64,000 nt of DNA from Anoplolepis gracilipes (GCF_047496725.1 NC_132981.1:7034001-7098000), one strand, 5' to 3'. Positions 21,541 to 34,804 are shown, numbered from the stretch's first letter. Program-made: numbers and translations. The notes: generated by a model from the sequence alone, not told the origin.

Positions 21541-23087
21541 CAGAGTGTTTATAAAAGAAAAGGTGATTATAAAAAAGGATGGTTAGAAAAGAAAAAGTTT
21601 TAAAAAATTTATATTGAGCTCAGTAAGTAAAATACATTCATTCTGTTTGTTCAAGTATGTCCAATAACTCGAAAAATTTTTATTTTTACGAAGTAGTTTT
21701 TTGAGTTTTTTTTTGCGTTAACAAATGATTCCGGCGTAATTTTAAATGAAAATAATAAATAACAAATAACGCATCAATTAGATAATGATGAGTCCGACAT
21801 AGAGTTGATGTTTTTTTTTTTCAATAAGACGGTGCTCCATCCTATTGCAATAATTATATCCGTGCAGCGTTATGGTTCTTGCACATTGTCGTGATGGGCG
21901 TCGAGCGATATCCAATGAGAGCTCTACTTTTTCCAAAAAAGCGTTCATTGGTTTTCACCCATTGCATTCAGTGTACGAGAGCAGATATTCGATTTTTAAA
22001 CAAGCAGGTAGAGTAAAAGAAAAAAGCCGACTGTGTGATCACCGTGTAGTTCGCACATTACAGCCCTTGATCTTTTATGGGGATATGTTAAGAACATAGT
22101 TTACTAATTGTGAGAAGACTCGTGACCTTAATCATCTGTGACAGAAAATAATGGCAGCCAGAAATGTGCATTATTTGAAACAGATACATTTAAAATGGAA
22201 ATACAAAAATGTTGCATATTTTATATTTTAAATTGAAAATAGATGTTTTTAAAAACGATTTTACATTTTTATTTTTTATTACCCATTTTTACTGCAAGCG
22301 AATTTTTTTACAAATTCAAAAATTAATCGCGATATCAATAAGTTTTAAAGATCAATAAATCAAGACATTTATGCAACACTGCGTGGTGCTTGTTTATTAT
22401 AAAATAAATCTTAGCTTAAATATATATTAATTTAATCATTGTGTGTGCATAACTAACTCATTGCAACCATTCGTGCAATGGATATCATGCCAGAACGCAA
22501 ATGCGAGTTCACTTAAAAAATAAGAATAAATAATAAGATCTAATTTAATAGATAAAAAATTTAATAGTACGAAATAAAGATAACAAAAAAATAATAATGT
22601 AAATATAAATAAATATGAACAATTTAAATTAAAAAAAAAAACAAAAATAAGAATTTAAATATAAATATAGGAATATAATTATAAAAAAGAATTATTTTTA
22701 TTTTAAAAAACTTTCAAGTATTTTATTTTCCATTTCTTATTTTAAATTAATTCTTAAATGGATCCTATTTTAAATGATCCAAAAATTATTTTGTAATTGA
22801 AACGTTTCAACAATTTTATTTTTTATTTAAAATAGGTTCGGGCCAATTTGCACATCCCTAATGATAGCCATAGCGACCATTACACCCGATCATGTTGACG
22901 TGAGTGAACAGAAATTGAATATTGTTTACAAGACCACGAAATAACGCCTCAAAATCTAGTAAACATAAAAAAATAGTTAGTTATGACCTTGGTGTCTATT
23001 CATTTAAATGATATTTTATATTTTTCGTGTAAAATTGATGAAAGCGAAACCCCTCCTCTTCCCCCGAGTTCTTTTATAAACACTCTG
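21541..23087 (+). mobile_element. Degenerate Tc1/mariner-like transposon
   Basis: The 19-bp terminal inverted repeat CAGAGTGTTTATAAAAGAA is perfect: it occurs at 21541-21559 and as its exact reverse complement at 23069-23087. The left flank is TA and the right flank TC, so the expected TA duplication appears mutated on one side. A broken transposase C-terminus lies at 21819-22200. Only about 280 bases separate it from the left end, too few for the N-terminal half of a transposase. About 870 AT-rich bases follow it, suggesting deletion on one side and insertion on the other. It is not autonomous. Confidence 0.8.
21819..22200 (+). pseudogene. Transposase C-terminal remnant, mariner-like
   Basis: The frame reads FQ-stop-DGAP at 21819, the remnant of the FQQDGAP motif that carries the second catalytic Asp of this DDD/DDE family. 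After a frameshift, QPLIFYGDMLR (near 22065) corresponds to the PLDF(F/Y)LWG block, with Ile in place of the third catalytic Asp. NHL-stop-QKIMAA follows, matching the usual C-terminal region. Two in-frame stops, at least one frameshift, a lost catalytic residue and a missing N-terminal DNA-binding half make it non-functional. Confidence 0.75.
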
Positions 23088-25064
23088 TCACAGACATCAT
23101 GGTAAGAATACCAAGGAAATACGGATCAACATAATGCACGGTGTGGTCCGACTTTGAAGTCAATTGTTCAAATGCACCCTTTAATCTGTGATTTTCTACT
23201 GTATTTAGTTTTATATATGTATAATACGAAACACTAACGACTGCATTGTTAAAATCTATTCTGAACAAATCGTTTCTAAAGGATTTCTTGTCACACATTT
23301 GCATTCTTTGTATCTTCTCCAAAGATCTACAGGAAAATGGCGAATGATCCGTTAATTTATTGATAAATGTGAAGGGAAGTCTTTTTCTTTCTCGATCCTT
23401 TTTTTCTGCCTATAGTTAAATGTTGTAGCGTCAGTATAGTTCAAACTGTTCACTTGGTATATTCCCTTTGAAATGAGTGAAGAACTGAAAAAATGTAATT
23501 AAGAACAAGATTTATTAAATGTTCCAGAGAAGCGAGAAACCGAAAAAATGTAATGAGAATAAGATTAAATGTCCGTATCAAAGCATAGTTACAATTATAT
23601 TTGTCAGGCATCCATCAAAAAACATCATTTATTAAAATATCTATTTTCTCAAAATTTCCTAAAAAATGCCAATATACGTGTAAAAATATTTGCACATGGA
23701 GTAAATGTGTATCCTATAGATACTTATTTATAGCCATAGTAGTTACAGATTATTTATGATAACATTGAGGCGAAAAAGAGTAGAAGTGTTGTGTATGAAA
23801 TTGATATAGATATATTGCATATTATTTATATACATTTCTAATAAGTGCAATGCGCTTATCGCGGTAGTAAATTACGTCCTGCTGATAAAATTACACTTGA
23901 TCATCGACACGTTAACTTGAAATGGCGCACGGTTTTAGATCCTGTCGTGATCACGATTGACTAGAATTCAATTGCTCAGGAAGGCGCAAGATCGTGGCAC
24001 GTAATAGATTCCACGAACGGATACGGATGATAGAGGTATTGAGATAGTTTGCGAAAATGCGTGCGTCCCTCGCGCACATACACATACACACACATACATA
24101 CCGACTGTTCGGTTAAGACATCGTCCGGCAGCTAGACAGATTGACAGGAGCTGAACCAATTACACGGAATATTATCCCGCCGACGATTTGTACTCCCCTG
24201 CAATCACCGTGATTAGTGTTGCGCCGACACTCGTTGTACACGCATCTCGTAACGGCGTCTAATTTGTAAACTCTTGCACGTATTACACGCACATACACAT
24301 ACCCGCACTTACGAATAACTTACATAATCAGATAGGCTCATTAGTTTAGTTGGATGCGAAAGAGTTGTCGCAGCCCGAATGTGGCCGCTGCATAACGTAA
24401 CTGTACGCTGCAAAAATCATTTGTAAGTGTAAACCTTGAGTATGAAGGCTCTGTCATTTATTTGACTTAATTTCTAGTCTTAATGATTGTTGAACAACGT
24501 GAGCTGCATTATGTATACAAATGTGTTTTATAAATTGCAGCAAACACTCGAATCTACAGAATAAAGTTTAAAGAATGTGAGTTTTTTGTGTAAATAAGTG
24601 ATCTGTTTCATTTTAGTCATAAAATAAGAATTTTATTAATAAATAATTATTTAATATATATATAAGTTTATGTGTATGTGAAGATTTAAAAGTTCAATAT
24701 GTTTATCTACTACATAAATCAAATAATTAAATGTGAAAATACATGTCAGCATTTACATGAATATGCATGTGACATAACTTGTTTAAATATTGCACTAATT
24801 ACGTAATATTTATTTTTATATTTTAATAGAACAAAACATTTTGAAATAATAATTAAATGAAGAAATATATCACAAGCATCTCTATAATAAATCAATGTAT
24901 ACTTTCTGTATAATTAAAAGGCATTCCAGTTTTTACGGGTTAAAGAAATCAATTTTTTTTTCTTAAAACTTAAGATTTTAAAAATATGTTTCTAAAATAT
25001 TTTACTAAAATTCGAATACTTTATGAAACTTCACTAATTTATAAAAAATGATACAGAAATAAAA

Positions 25065-25068
<4 letters not shown>
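23088..25068. other. AT-rich spacer with a moderately GC-rich patch
   Basis: The patch at about 23860-24420 is richer in CpG and includes short (CA)-rich tracts. Its open frames are short and lack motifs. The rest shows nothing. Confidence 0.45.

Positions 25069-25126
<58 letters not shown>
25069..25126. repeat. (AT)n microsatellite
   Basis: About 29 uninterrupted AT units, likely length-variable and cruciform-prone. Confidence 0.95.
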
Positions 25127-25130
<4 letters not shown>

Positions 25131-25314
25131 GCTGATCATATCCGTCTTCAAAGAAGAAAAGTAGGTTCAAATTATTATACCTTTTTTCTTTTTCAAAAGG
25201 TAAAAAATATATTCATCCTCTGTTGGCCATTTGATGAGAAAATTTTCGCTCATCAACCTCACTTATTCTAAAAATGCCTCCTTTTTTACTCTAAAAGAAA
25301 CTTGTTGCCTTTTA

Positions 25315-25595
25315 TTTTTAGTGTCAAGGATAGGAGAACTCCAAGAATCATAGATAAAATCTGAATAATAATTTCTAAAACTAATATTTTAAAAATCAAT
25401 AGAATAATAAAAATGTACAAATAGAAATAAGGGTACACTTGTCGATCCTTTCGTAACTTTTCTGCAAAGAAGAAAGGATTTAAGGTGCTTACAAAGCTTG
25501 AGACTTTGAAATATTGAATAATCTTTCCCAAAAATAATATTCACTTTGGGGTCCTCTTATCCTTGGTACTAATAATAAGATCTCTTATCCTTGAC
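25315..25595. repeat. Inverted and tandem copies of a ~25-30 bp motif
   Basis: TTAGTGTCAAGGATAGGAGA near 25317 recurs inverted near 25570-25593. A second inverted copy lies next to it at 25551-25567, where the match to the left copy extends through the following CTCCAAGA-like bases. The half-motif ATCCTTGACACT also appears in the hairpin at 19091. This may be a degraded short inverted-repeat element. Confidence 0.45.
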
Positions 25596-26290
25596 ACTAA
25601 GGAATAAAGAGGAGGGAGGAAGATTTGGAATAAAAGAGTATAATTTATTTTTCTGCTTTTTTAAAAAAGAAGAAAAATATAGCCTAACCTACACTTACCT
25701 ATTACTTACATATCTATATTTATATTACATATTTATTACTTACGTACTACTTATATATTTACAAAATTATATATGCAAAAAATTTTTTTTAAGGTGTTTA
25801 AAAATCTTCTTAAAATATTCTCGAAAAAATGGAAACTTTTCTTAAAATATTACATGTATATACATTTGATTTATCATTGCTCAACGCTTACTGACTTCCG
25901 CATCACAAAAACTACGAAGTCGTATCACAAAATCATAGTCGTAATAATGCCGGTCGTAATTGCATCGTCTTTTAGTTCGCGACGTTCCACGATAGGCAAG
26001 TGAGCAGAGCAAGTATCTACTTGGAAACAGCTAACTACTTATTGTCACCTCTAACGAGGCCGCGGCAAAAACTCAGCTATTCGCAAGTGGAAATGCTGTT
26101 GGGTTATGAAAGTATCAATTACCTTCCACGTCCAGTTCCCTAATGAGGGGAACAGAACTACGAAGATTACGAGGGTCTGAGAGAACCGCGCTGCAGTCTC
26201 TAGATTCGTTTTGATTTTTTTTTTCGAAATTGCAATTACCGAGAAGCTTAGAATGTTTATTATGATTTTTCAATTTGTATATTTTTACCC
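25596..26290. other. AT-rich, then GC-richer block
   Basis: AT-rich to about 25870. A moderately GC-rich block at 25870-26200 has no open frame of note. Confidence 0.4.
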
Positions 26291-26396
26291 GAGATATCTA
26301 ATTTATATTGGATTTATATTTTATCCATATTTTATGTATATTATTAGATATCTCTGATATTAATTTAGATTTTAAAATAGATATCTCGAAGAGAAA
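26291..26396. repeat. Hairpin-forming repeat with GAGATATCTAAT arms
   Basis: GAGATATCTAAT (26291-26302) is exactly complementary to ATTAGATATCTC (26343-26354). A third inverted copy of the core, TAGATATCTCG, follows near 26385. The 40-bp interior has a smaller GGAT/ATCC stem. Confidence 0.6.
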
Positions 26397-26739
26397 TAAA
26401 TATTATTTTATACTAATAAAATACTATTATTTTCTTTTTTTTTTTTTTTTTTTTTTTTTGTGATACATAAAAATAAACATTTAGATATATGTTATGGAGC
26501 AAAATCTGTTATATTTGCCAATTTGCGATATAATTATATATAATTTAATAATATATAACTGTGTTTTTTATTGAATAATTTATAACAGTGAATTTCGGTT
26601 CATAATTTTTTTCGTGATTTAGATTTCACAATTTTTGTTTCTCAACTTTAGTTACTTAATGTAATAGGTATAAAATGATTTTTAATATATATGATATAAG
26701 AATCATAAAAATATTATCTCAACCGATCTACGTAGGTAT
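26397..26739. other. AT-rich with a ~29-base T run
   Basis: A near-pure T tract ends at about 26459. The rest is AT-rich and unremarkable. Confidence 0.55.
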
Positions 26740-26960
26740 AGCGTGAACTCTTGAGAGATTGAAAACCATAGAAGGTAGGATTCAATGCTGTATTCAGTGA
26801 CGTCATTCACTTTTCTGGTGTCCCATTGTTCCCGGACAAGCATATACCGCTAGAAAAAGAAGAAGGCGAGCAAGAGTCATTGCAGTTCGAACTGCAAACC
26901 GGTAGGTCCTTGCGAAGGAAGGCGGTAGGCTGCAACACGATCTTTGCGTTGGTCGCATAA
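26740..26960. promoter_or_regulatory. GC-richer module with CRE and 18-bp palindrome
   Basis: It contains a perfect CRE TGACGTCA (26798-26805) and the exact 18-bp palindrome TTGCAGTTCGAACTGCAA (26880-26897), 75 bases apart. Both strands are broken by stops. It resembles a compact cis-regulatory element. Confidence 0.4.
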
Positions 26961-29499
26961 ACTAATCAGTCAATAAATATTATTAATATCTATAATGGCA
27001 AAAAAGAGAGGGAAAGAAAATCTCTTTGCAAAGTAAAAACACATATTAAAAATAATTTATAATATAAAATATCTTTTTTATCAAATGCTTTATTTTCTAT
27101 TATTTAGATAAGTACAGTATTTTTAAAGACAAGATAAAAAGACAAACTTTTTAATAGCAAATATCTATCTCAGAAATTTTCGTAACATTTAAAGGTTATT
27201 CGAAAGTTTCCGGATTCGATACGCATCTTTGATCCAGAATCAATAAAGACCATGACCATGGTAGCGGTGATGTCATCTTTATGGAGAGCAGGGAGGGGAC
27301 GGAACTTTCTCTTCCGCGAACTTTCGTACGCGGGCGGTATCTCTTTTTCTCTCTCTCTCTTTCTCTTTCTGTGTGAGCAAAGAGGTGTAGATAGCGATAC
27401 GAAACCTTTCTATTTATGAATTCAGCCTGTCTTCGATGATGGGTATAGTTCCATAACGTGTAAGAGATAAAAACGTCACGTGAATGAGATTGCGTTTAGA
27501 CCGAGAATATGAAACGTTTTATGCGCAAAATGTACTTTACGATGACGTTAATTTTGCTGATATTCTTCCGTAATATCGCCATTCTGCGCGTGCGGCAACT
27601 GTATCTGCGATCGAACGCGAGATCATTTCGCGAGACCGAATCGCTATGTATTGCTTATTGACACGTCGATTAATGTGTCAAAGAGGTGAGTCAGTGTACT
27701 TGCGCGGGACTTTACGATGTCTAGCAGATAAGAGTCGGTGCATTGGCAAATATTGAATGAATCAGCGTTTTCACATTGCTGATGACATTTATGATCTAGT
27801 CGCGCGATGACTTCGGCAGCCAAATTGCGGAAGACAATAGTAATTCCATTTCCGGATGAGACATTATTGGATAGATATATCATGGATATTCGCGTATCAG
27901 TAATCAAGCAGTTCGATATCTTTTTGAACAGCGAGGTTAAATGAAGTTAATAAAATGTATTATACAGGAAGTATCAATTTACATTCTCGACTGAGTCGGA
28001 TTAAAATCAATAATCATGGTGCGCGAATATTTGTGTAACACGATACATCAGACTCGGAAATGACTGATAAAAATGGATGATAATATTGACATCTTCTATA
28101 TATATTACATCCTGTTATATTTAATTTTAATAGATCAAGCTGTCAAATTGTTCGGTGACAACATTGCTAATTCTTCTCAGTAGCAGTCATAATGCGCGAA
28201 TATCTATAAACATAATACGTTAAAAAATATCTAATCCGAAAATACAAATCATTATATTGATACCTTCTATAATTTTAATTTTAATGTACGGTTTAAATTT
28301 GTTTTGCGAACGTTATTGATTTATTGCATTCTTTATAGACCTATAGATGGAAGACTCTCTCTTTCTTTCAGATAACTTTTCAAAAATATTTGCGTATCTA
28401 TTTAATCGTAAGTAAAGAACCAGATAACTGCAAAATGAGCCATATAGAGATATATGGAACATATATCATGAGTCCATATTTAAGTGCGACTTAAAGTAAA
28501 AAATAATTCTCAATGTTCGGTGACTGCATAAATATGTCCGATACATTCTTCATTCGCGACATACGGAGACGGATGGAATCTTATGATGACAGAATGACGT
28601 TATATCGATACGAGCACGGTGGTCGCCGCAGTTTCGAACGCCTCAAGTCATTTCATTCTTTTTGATTATATCAAACGTCAACCGCTATCAGCCGTCATCC
28701 AACATTCTCAATATCTAATGGATCGTATTAATCGGTACAGCGATTATCTGCATCATCAGTCGAAAGTTGACCAAGGCACCGATTATATGACTGAATTGGG
28801 TCGTCTGTGGCTGCAATTAATAATGGGATGACATGTCCATTAACCCACAGCCGATGCAAATCTGTCTGGATGCCCCGCTGACAAACTTCCACCTCCAAAT
28901 GTATATGCATATATCTTCATAAATATTCTACGGTTTCATATTACGAAGGCACATACAGGGTGAAATATACAGATCTCGAATATACTACCGTAATCTCTCT
29001 GTGCTTTGTTAATAAATAATCTTTGAATATATCTAGAATAATCGATACTGTGTTGATAATTTATAAGAAAAATTTAAACGTGAATATAAGTATATGAATT
29101 TTTTTAATTATAATCAAATGTAGAAATATTGCAGTTTTATATATAGACTATCAATAACGTAATTACTCCTCATTAACGATATGATCGTTTCCTTATTACA
29201 ATAGTGAATCTAACAATATTATTTCAATTGAACATAAGAAACTTCATTGCAAGAATAGTACTTTTAATTGACACCGAGAAGGTCTGTTACTCTACGTAAC
29301 ATTAACGTAACGTAACGTAAATATATCCTCCAGTTTATAACGGTAGAACATCGTAATTGGCTTATTATGATCAAAATCGTCGCAGGTTTCGTTTGAAAAA
29401 TTTAGCTGTGTTAACAGACTTTCTTCTGTCGGTCGGAACGCGAATAATTTTGCCACTTCGCGCTTTCTCGTTGTAATATATACGCGAGACATGCCAAAG
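26961..29499. other. Mixed AT-rich and moderately GC-rich DNA
   Basis: Pyrimidine-rich tract at about 27340-27370. Two further TTTACGATG words lie near 27540 and 27712. Short open frames near 27644-27907 (-) and 28619-28831 (+) have no ATG-led motif or family resemblance. Nothing is called. Confidence 0.4.
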
Positions 29500-29800
29500 T
29501 GCTAAAAATAGACGAAAATTAACGCCGCCTCTCTGCAGGCTGCAGGCATCCCTCGTTGTATACTTCGAGCCGCTTGCATGAACGAATGGCTTCTTGCGTC
29601 ATCGTCGATACGACGTCACGATGACGTTGTAACGACGTTGAATGATCGCGTATAAATATTTGCTCGCGATCGAATCGGATCTTCCGGGAAGAGACTCGCG
29701 CACACCCGTTTCATATCATCATAATTGGAAGAGGATCGACCGGAAGTAAAGTATGACACATTCATCCGTCTGTCATTTCCGACTTTTCACGTAAGACGCA
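29500..29800. other. GC-richer block with TATAAATA and hairpin
   Basis: CTGCAGG occurs twice in tandem near 29534. CGTCATCGT (29597-29605) pairs with ACGATGACG (29618-29626), and TATAAATA lies at 29651-29658. No Inr sits at the expected distance, so a promoter is not claimed. Confidence 0.35.
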
Positions 29801-31443
29801 AATTATCGATTATCTGATGATCTTAAGATACTGGTAGGAAATCCCAGACTTCGTGCATAGCAAAAGAATTTGTCGGCAGTATTATATTACTGTATTTAAT
29901 TTCGTTGGAATCATACTTCGTGTTATTTTTAGCTTCAAACAGCAAGTCTTAGCATCGATATATAAGATACTCTATGTTATATAAGGTCCATAATTACGAT
30001 ATTTAATTTTACAGTACATGCTCTTTATTTCCGATCTGAGAGGAAAATATTTTCTGAAAATTATATTCATTTATATCTAAAATTTATACATAGAAAAAAT
30101 AGTTTGTATTTATGAGACGATTATCTTCAAGTTTTGCATAATTTTTTGCGCCTAAAGCATTGTAGCGTAACGTAAAATTCAGAAACAGTTATATATTTGC
30201 GCGATATTTTCTTCTGAATGAATTTCTTGATTACATGATTCTATCACCTATCAGCTTAGTACGTTTAAGCGCGTTGGCGAAAGTCCACAATCAAGGCTGT
30301 AATGATTGCGTTTAAATGCATAAGTCACTCGTAAAACTAGCCGACGCTGTATCGTCGCTGTGACTACGTAACGAATCCCATGGTAATGTCTCCGTAAAGC
30401 ACATGTTTAAAGCCTTTTACGAGAGGCTGATAAAACGATGGATGCAACGCGTGCGAGCTAGCGCGCGCGCACTCACGCTGTGGAACGAATTAATTCCAGT
30501 CGTGCCACAGACTGGTTACGATACACTAGCGGTCTTGGCAATACACTTGACAGTAGCCGCGATCCTTCACGATCTTCACAATTGATCGGAGAGCTTCCGT
30601 GAGACTCCTCTTCAATACAACAGCTCGATTCTCCGCATGGCAGAATACGAGTCATGGGTGCAGGAGCGGATTTACGCGCAGATAATTTAGGATTTATAAC
30701 CGGATATGAATCAAATATACATTTATAGCTCAAGTTTTTGCAATAAAATTAAGATACTGATATATAATCCCCCTGGCATATTCTTTCACGCAAATTGATA
30801 ATTGGTGTAATATAATAATAAAATGATAAAGTATAAAATATTTTATAATAATAAATATTAGATAAAGAAAAAAACAATAAATTATTTGTCACTAACAGTA
30901 TTAAAACATTTAGTAATATTCGGTAACACACTAAACGACGGAAATAAACTAAATTAAATTATATTTGATTATAAAAAATTAATGTCATAAAAAAAATTTA
31001 CGAGGTATATATATTTTTTTAAAAATTTATTCTGCAGTAACACTTGTGCGTGATTTTCAAATGCGGAAATTTCGATTGTCTTACATGGTTTTAAATGGCG
31101 AGTTATTATTTGAAGCGAAATGACAAATTATTTTTGCAGCAATTGATAATGTATGTCACATATCTGTTTATACGACCAGTGTGACTGGGTCATCGGCATT
31201 TTCGGGTAAATGCATTATGATAATTGTAAAATAACGAATTTATAATTTGTGTAAATGATACATGATAGCTGCGGCCCTGCAAATTATACGGCATGGCAAA
31301 ACAATTTCTGTCTGTCATTTTCTCGCGCTCACCGCTTCGCGCAGTGGACCCCGTTTTTTGCGCTAATCGTCGAAATTATCCTCGTGAGAAAATCGCGAAA
31401 AACGCCACGCTCTCGCCCTCCTCTCGCTCTCTCTCGCTCGCTC

Positions 31444-31447
<4 letters not shown>
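29801..31447. other. AT-rich spacer
   Basis: A GC-richer patch at about 30260-30680 has overlapping open frames on both strands and no motif. The rest is AT-rich. Confidence 0.45.
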
Positions 31448-31520
<73 letters not shown>

Positions 31521-31521
31521 G
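31448..31521. repeat. (CT)n microsatellite
   Basis: More than 30 CT units, with imperfect TCTCGC units upstream. Translation gives meaningless Ser-Leu or Arg-Glu runs. On the minus strand it is (GA)n, a GAGA-factor/CLAMP-type sequence. Confidence 0.95.
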
Positions 31522-33941
31522 CGTTCAGGTCTCTTTCTTTCGCCTCGATTCTTTTCATCCTTTCCTCAGTGCCGCCGCTACGAGAACGAATACGCATAAT
31601 GATACATCATTTCGCGGGGATTTCTGCTCTTGTTACTCATCGTTTATTAGTGCAAATATTACAGACACCGGATACAAAAGCGACGATAATGACTTTGATC
31701 AAGAATGTTGATGACACGGAGATAACGTTTGTTTTCTCAAGATGTTGGCCCCTCTCTGAATATTATCTTCGCAATCTGTTCTTTTATCTCTATCTTAAAT
31801 TGTATACGATCGCTCGCACGATCGGGCATCACGTGTCACTTTGATTGATTGACAATGAAACAATCGAATCCGTTCTAGATTTCGTACGAGAATAAGATGG
31901 CACTAAACGTCAAAGTGTAACGTAAATTTTGTTACTTTTATTTTTTGGGCAGAGCCGGGCCTTCGTATCTCTACTCGTTTTTTCGTTTCCTTCGCGGATG
32001 TGGGCCGGTTGTAATTACATAGGGCCCGCCGGCCGACGAGAACAACTCCCACTTAAACACACTGTGAGTATTAAATATTAATATGTATTTAAATAAACCT
32101 GTGTGCAATGGAACACGGAGGCGCACCTCCAGCGCGCGGACCTAATCTGAGCTTCGTCGCATCTCCGAGTCCGCTTGGAGAGTTCATATAAACGTCCATA
32201 CATGCGTAAGTGGTATTTGAACTTTTCTCGTTGCACCGTTGTTTGCGGAAACGACACGTTTAGAGCGATATTAGATTTACACGTCCTTTCTCGTCAGGAA
32301 TTTTATATTTTTATTACACAGAACGGAATTTTACGTGGTAAGCATGTTAAGTAACGGCGATGAAAGACGCGTGCATGCGTTTTTTAAAACTTCAAGGTAG
32401 ACGGACACATACCAGACATAATAACGAACAAATAAACTGGAGATATGCATGTCGTGAATAAAAAGTAAATGATGCGTATTTGCGTTTGCGACACATTCTT
32501 TTCGAATTCGAAAGTACACGTTTTATGTGAAAAATTAACTAGTCATCCTTCGGCAGGACGATTGCACGCGATGTTGGGCACGCAAATTGCGCTCGCCAGT
32601 GACGTTCTAGGAAAGACTCTGATGGTCTCACGGAATGATCGTGCAATCGTAAACAATGAACAAAATAATTGCATTATGCAATTAATTCGAGATTCCATCT
32701 AAGGATTTCCCCTAGCAAGATTCTCGCTATTTAATGTTAAAGGTAAACAAAATCGTTTAATTTTTAATTCTTTGACGTCAATAACAATTTATTGACTCTA
32801 TTAAATCCCGTAATATGTATTTTCTTAAAACTTTCCGCAATTATATTAATTTAGCTCTTGTGTGTGTACCATCATTCTTTAATGCAATTATCTTGCTGAT
32901 GATTTAATGTTTGATATAATGTTTGATATTATTGTTACATAATTTAACGCTTACTTAAATTATAAAATAAATTAAAAAATGATTAACGCGTAATGCAACA
33001 TATAAATTAATAATTAATTAATATAAAAATAGTTTTGTTGCTTTGTCACAAAAGACTTATCGAATGATAGCTATAATTACCAACGACGCGTTAAGATTTA
33101 TCTCCAGGCGTATCAAGTCACGATTAAATCCATGTGATGTCAGCACTTAGATCCCTATTCTCATTTAACGCTGTGTAAGGTTGTCTGAATTTGAGTCTGT
33201 CAAAAATACAAAAATAGTAATTAATTGTAAACAGGACGTAAACGATTAAAATAGCCGTATTCAGCGCTAAATATATAGAGGAAATGTAGAACTTAGTAGT
33301 TGGAGAATGTGATTAATAATGTAAGATTTCTCTTCGCCAATGTTTGTATTGCGAGGAAGAAACGGAAACGTAAAGTTAGCTAGCGAATAATCGGAGAAAG
33401 TCGATGGGAAAATTAGCTGCAATAATAGTTGGTATTTTACTTTTTATTCTGTATTTCCGCAAGTAACAAAAATACATATATGTAAAAAAACAGTAATTGA
33501 TAGCAAATGACACATTGCTAATTCGATTCGTAATTATTGATTTTCTATCTAAATACAATCGGTAATGTGTTTGTTAGTTAATCATATTCTAGATTGAACA
33601 CTGATGCTGAAACATTACTCTATAGATACAGAGCACAATAATGTGATTGTCAAGATACTCTTTCGTTTATCTAATAAACTCAGAAATATCTAGAGTTAAA
33701 AGAGATATAAAATTGTCGAACTAATTATCTAGTTTTGTATACATAACTGTAAGTGTCAATCTTTTTAACTTTTCAATGGAAAGAGAAAATATGTTTTTAT
33801 TAAACTAATAAAAGTTAAAAGTTTAAATATATGTATATGATATAGATATGTTTAAACACATTACTTTAATTCAAATTTTACATATTCCTTCAATATATAC
33901 ATATTTTTTTTTATTAAATAGTTTTGTTTAGATTATTGTAC

Positions 33942-33980
<39 letters not shown>

Positions 33981-34803
33981 GATTACTCATTATTATTTTT
34001 TAATCAATATAAATTTTCATAAGTAAAAGAAACAAGAATATGATTATAATCTCAGTAATATCCAACAAATAATCAATATATTTATAAGCAGCTACCACGA
34101 TACTCTAGTACCCTTATGTCGAAGATGCCTATCGTAGAAGATGATGTTGATATGCGTGCCTTGCGATATACATCCGCATAAATGAATCCGGCTAAGCTGA
34201 TGGTCAACAAAAGTGAAAATCTGGAGCCACCTACAATCCCGGTAACCTTCTTGCCCACTGCGACAATCTATAGTGGCGAACGATCATGAAATGTGAACCG
34301 CTGCGTGTCTCTCACTGAAAGTATGCGCCTGGTAAAGCAAGGTAGTAGCATTGATACAGAGATATGTAAATTAAGGCCGGCACACCGAAGTATATAACAG
34401 AATAAAAGGAAAGGATGTGCGAGAGAAAGAGAGAAATAGAGAGAGAGAAGGTCTCGCTAGATGCCTTCCTGGCGCGAGCAAGGACTATAGGATGAACTCG
34501 GATAAGAGTGCACTTTATTGCCAGGACGCGCCCACGCAAGCTTATTAACCTGCTAACCGTGACGCCACATCATTAAAATATTTTTTTTTTTTTTTTTTTG
34601 CTAGTCGATTTCATTCCAGAATCTATGATCTCCAGCAGAAACGATAATGCATTAATTCAGTTCTCTGAAGATATTTATTTATTTATTTATTTCTTGTAAA
34701 ATAATATGACAAATAATGGAAATCGTAACTCTATGAAATAAAATGTTATACTTAAAATGTTAAAATCTTTAATTTTAATTTTTTAGAGAAAGAAGAAGAA
34801 CGT

Positions 34804-34804
<1 letters not shown>
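31522..34804. other. Spacer with two GC-rich modules
   Basis: 31930-32200 is GC-rich with a GTAATTAC homeodomain-like site beside GGGCCCGCCGGCC. 32450-32700 holds 11-bp inverted arms (32558-32568 and 32640-32650). A CRE lies at 32773-32780, an (AT)n tract at 33946-33978, a T run near 34580-34600 and an (ATTT)n tract near 34672-34692. No gene is recognised. Confidence 0.45.

Noticed and set aside
29651..29658. TATAAATA as a promoter
   Set aside because: No Inr-like sequence lies 25-32 bases away on the plus strand and no coding start follows.
31255..31844. Open frames encoding long Ser-Leu or Arg-Glu runs
   Set aside because: They are translations of the (CT)n/(GA)n microsatellite.
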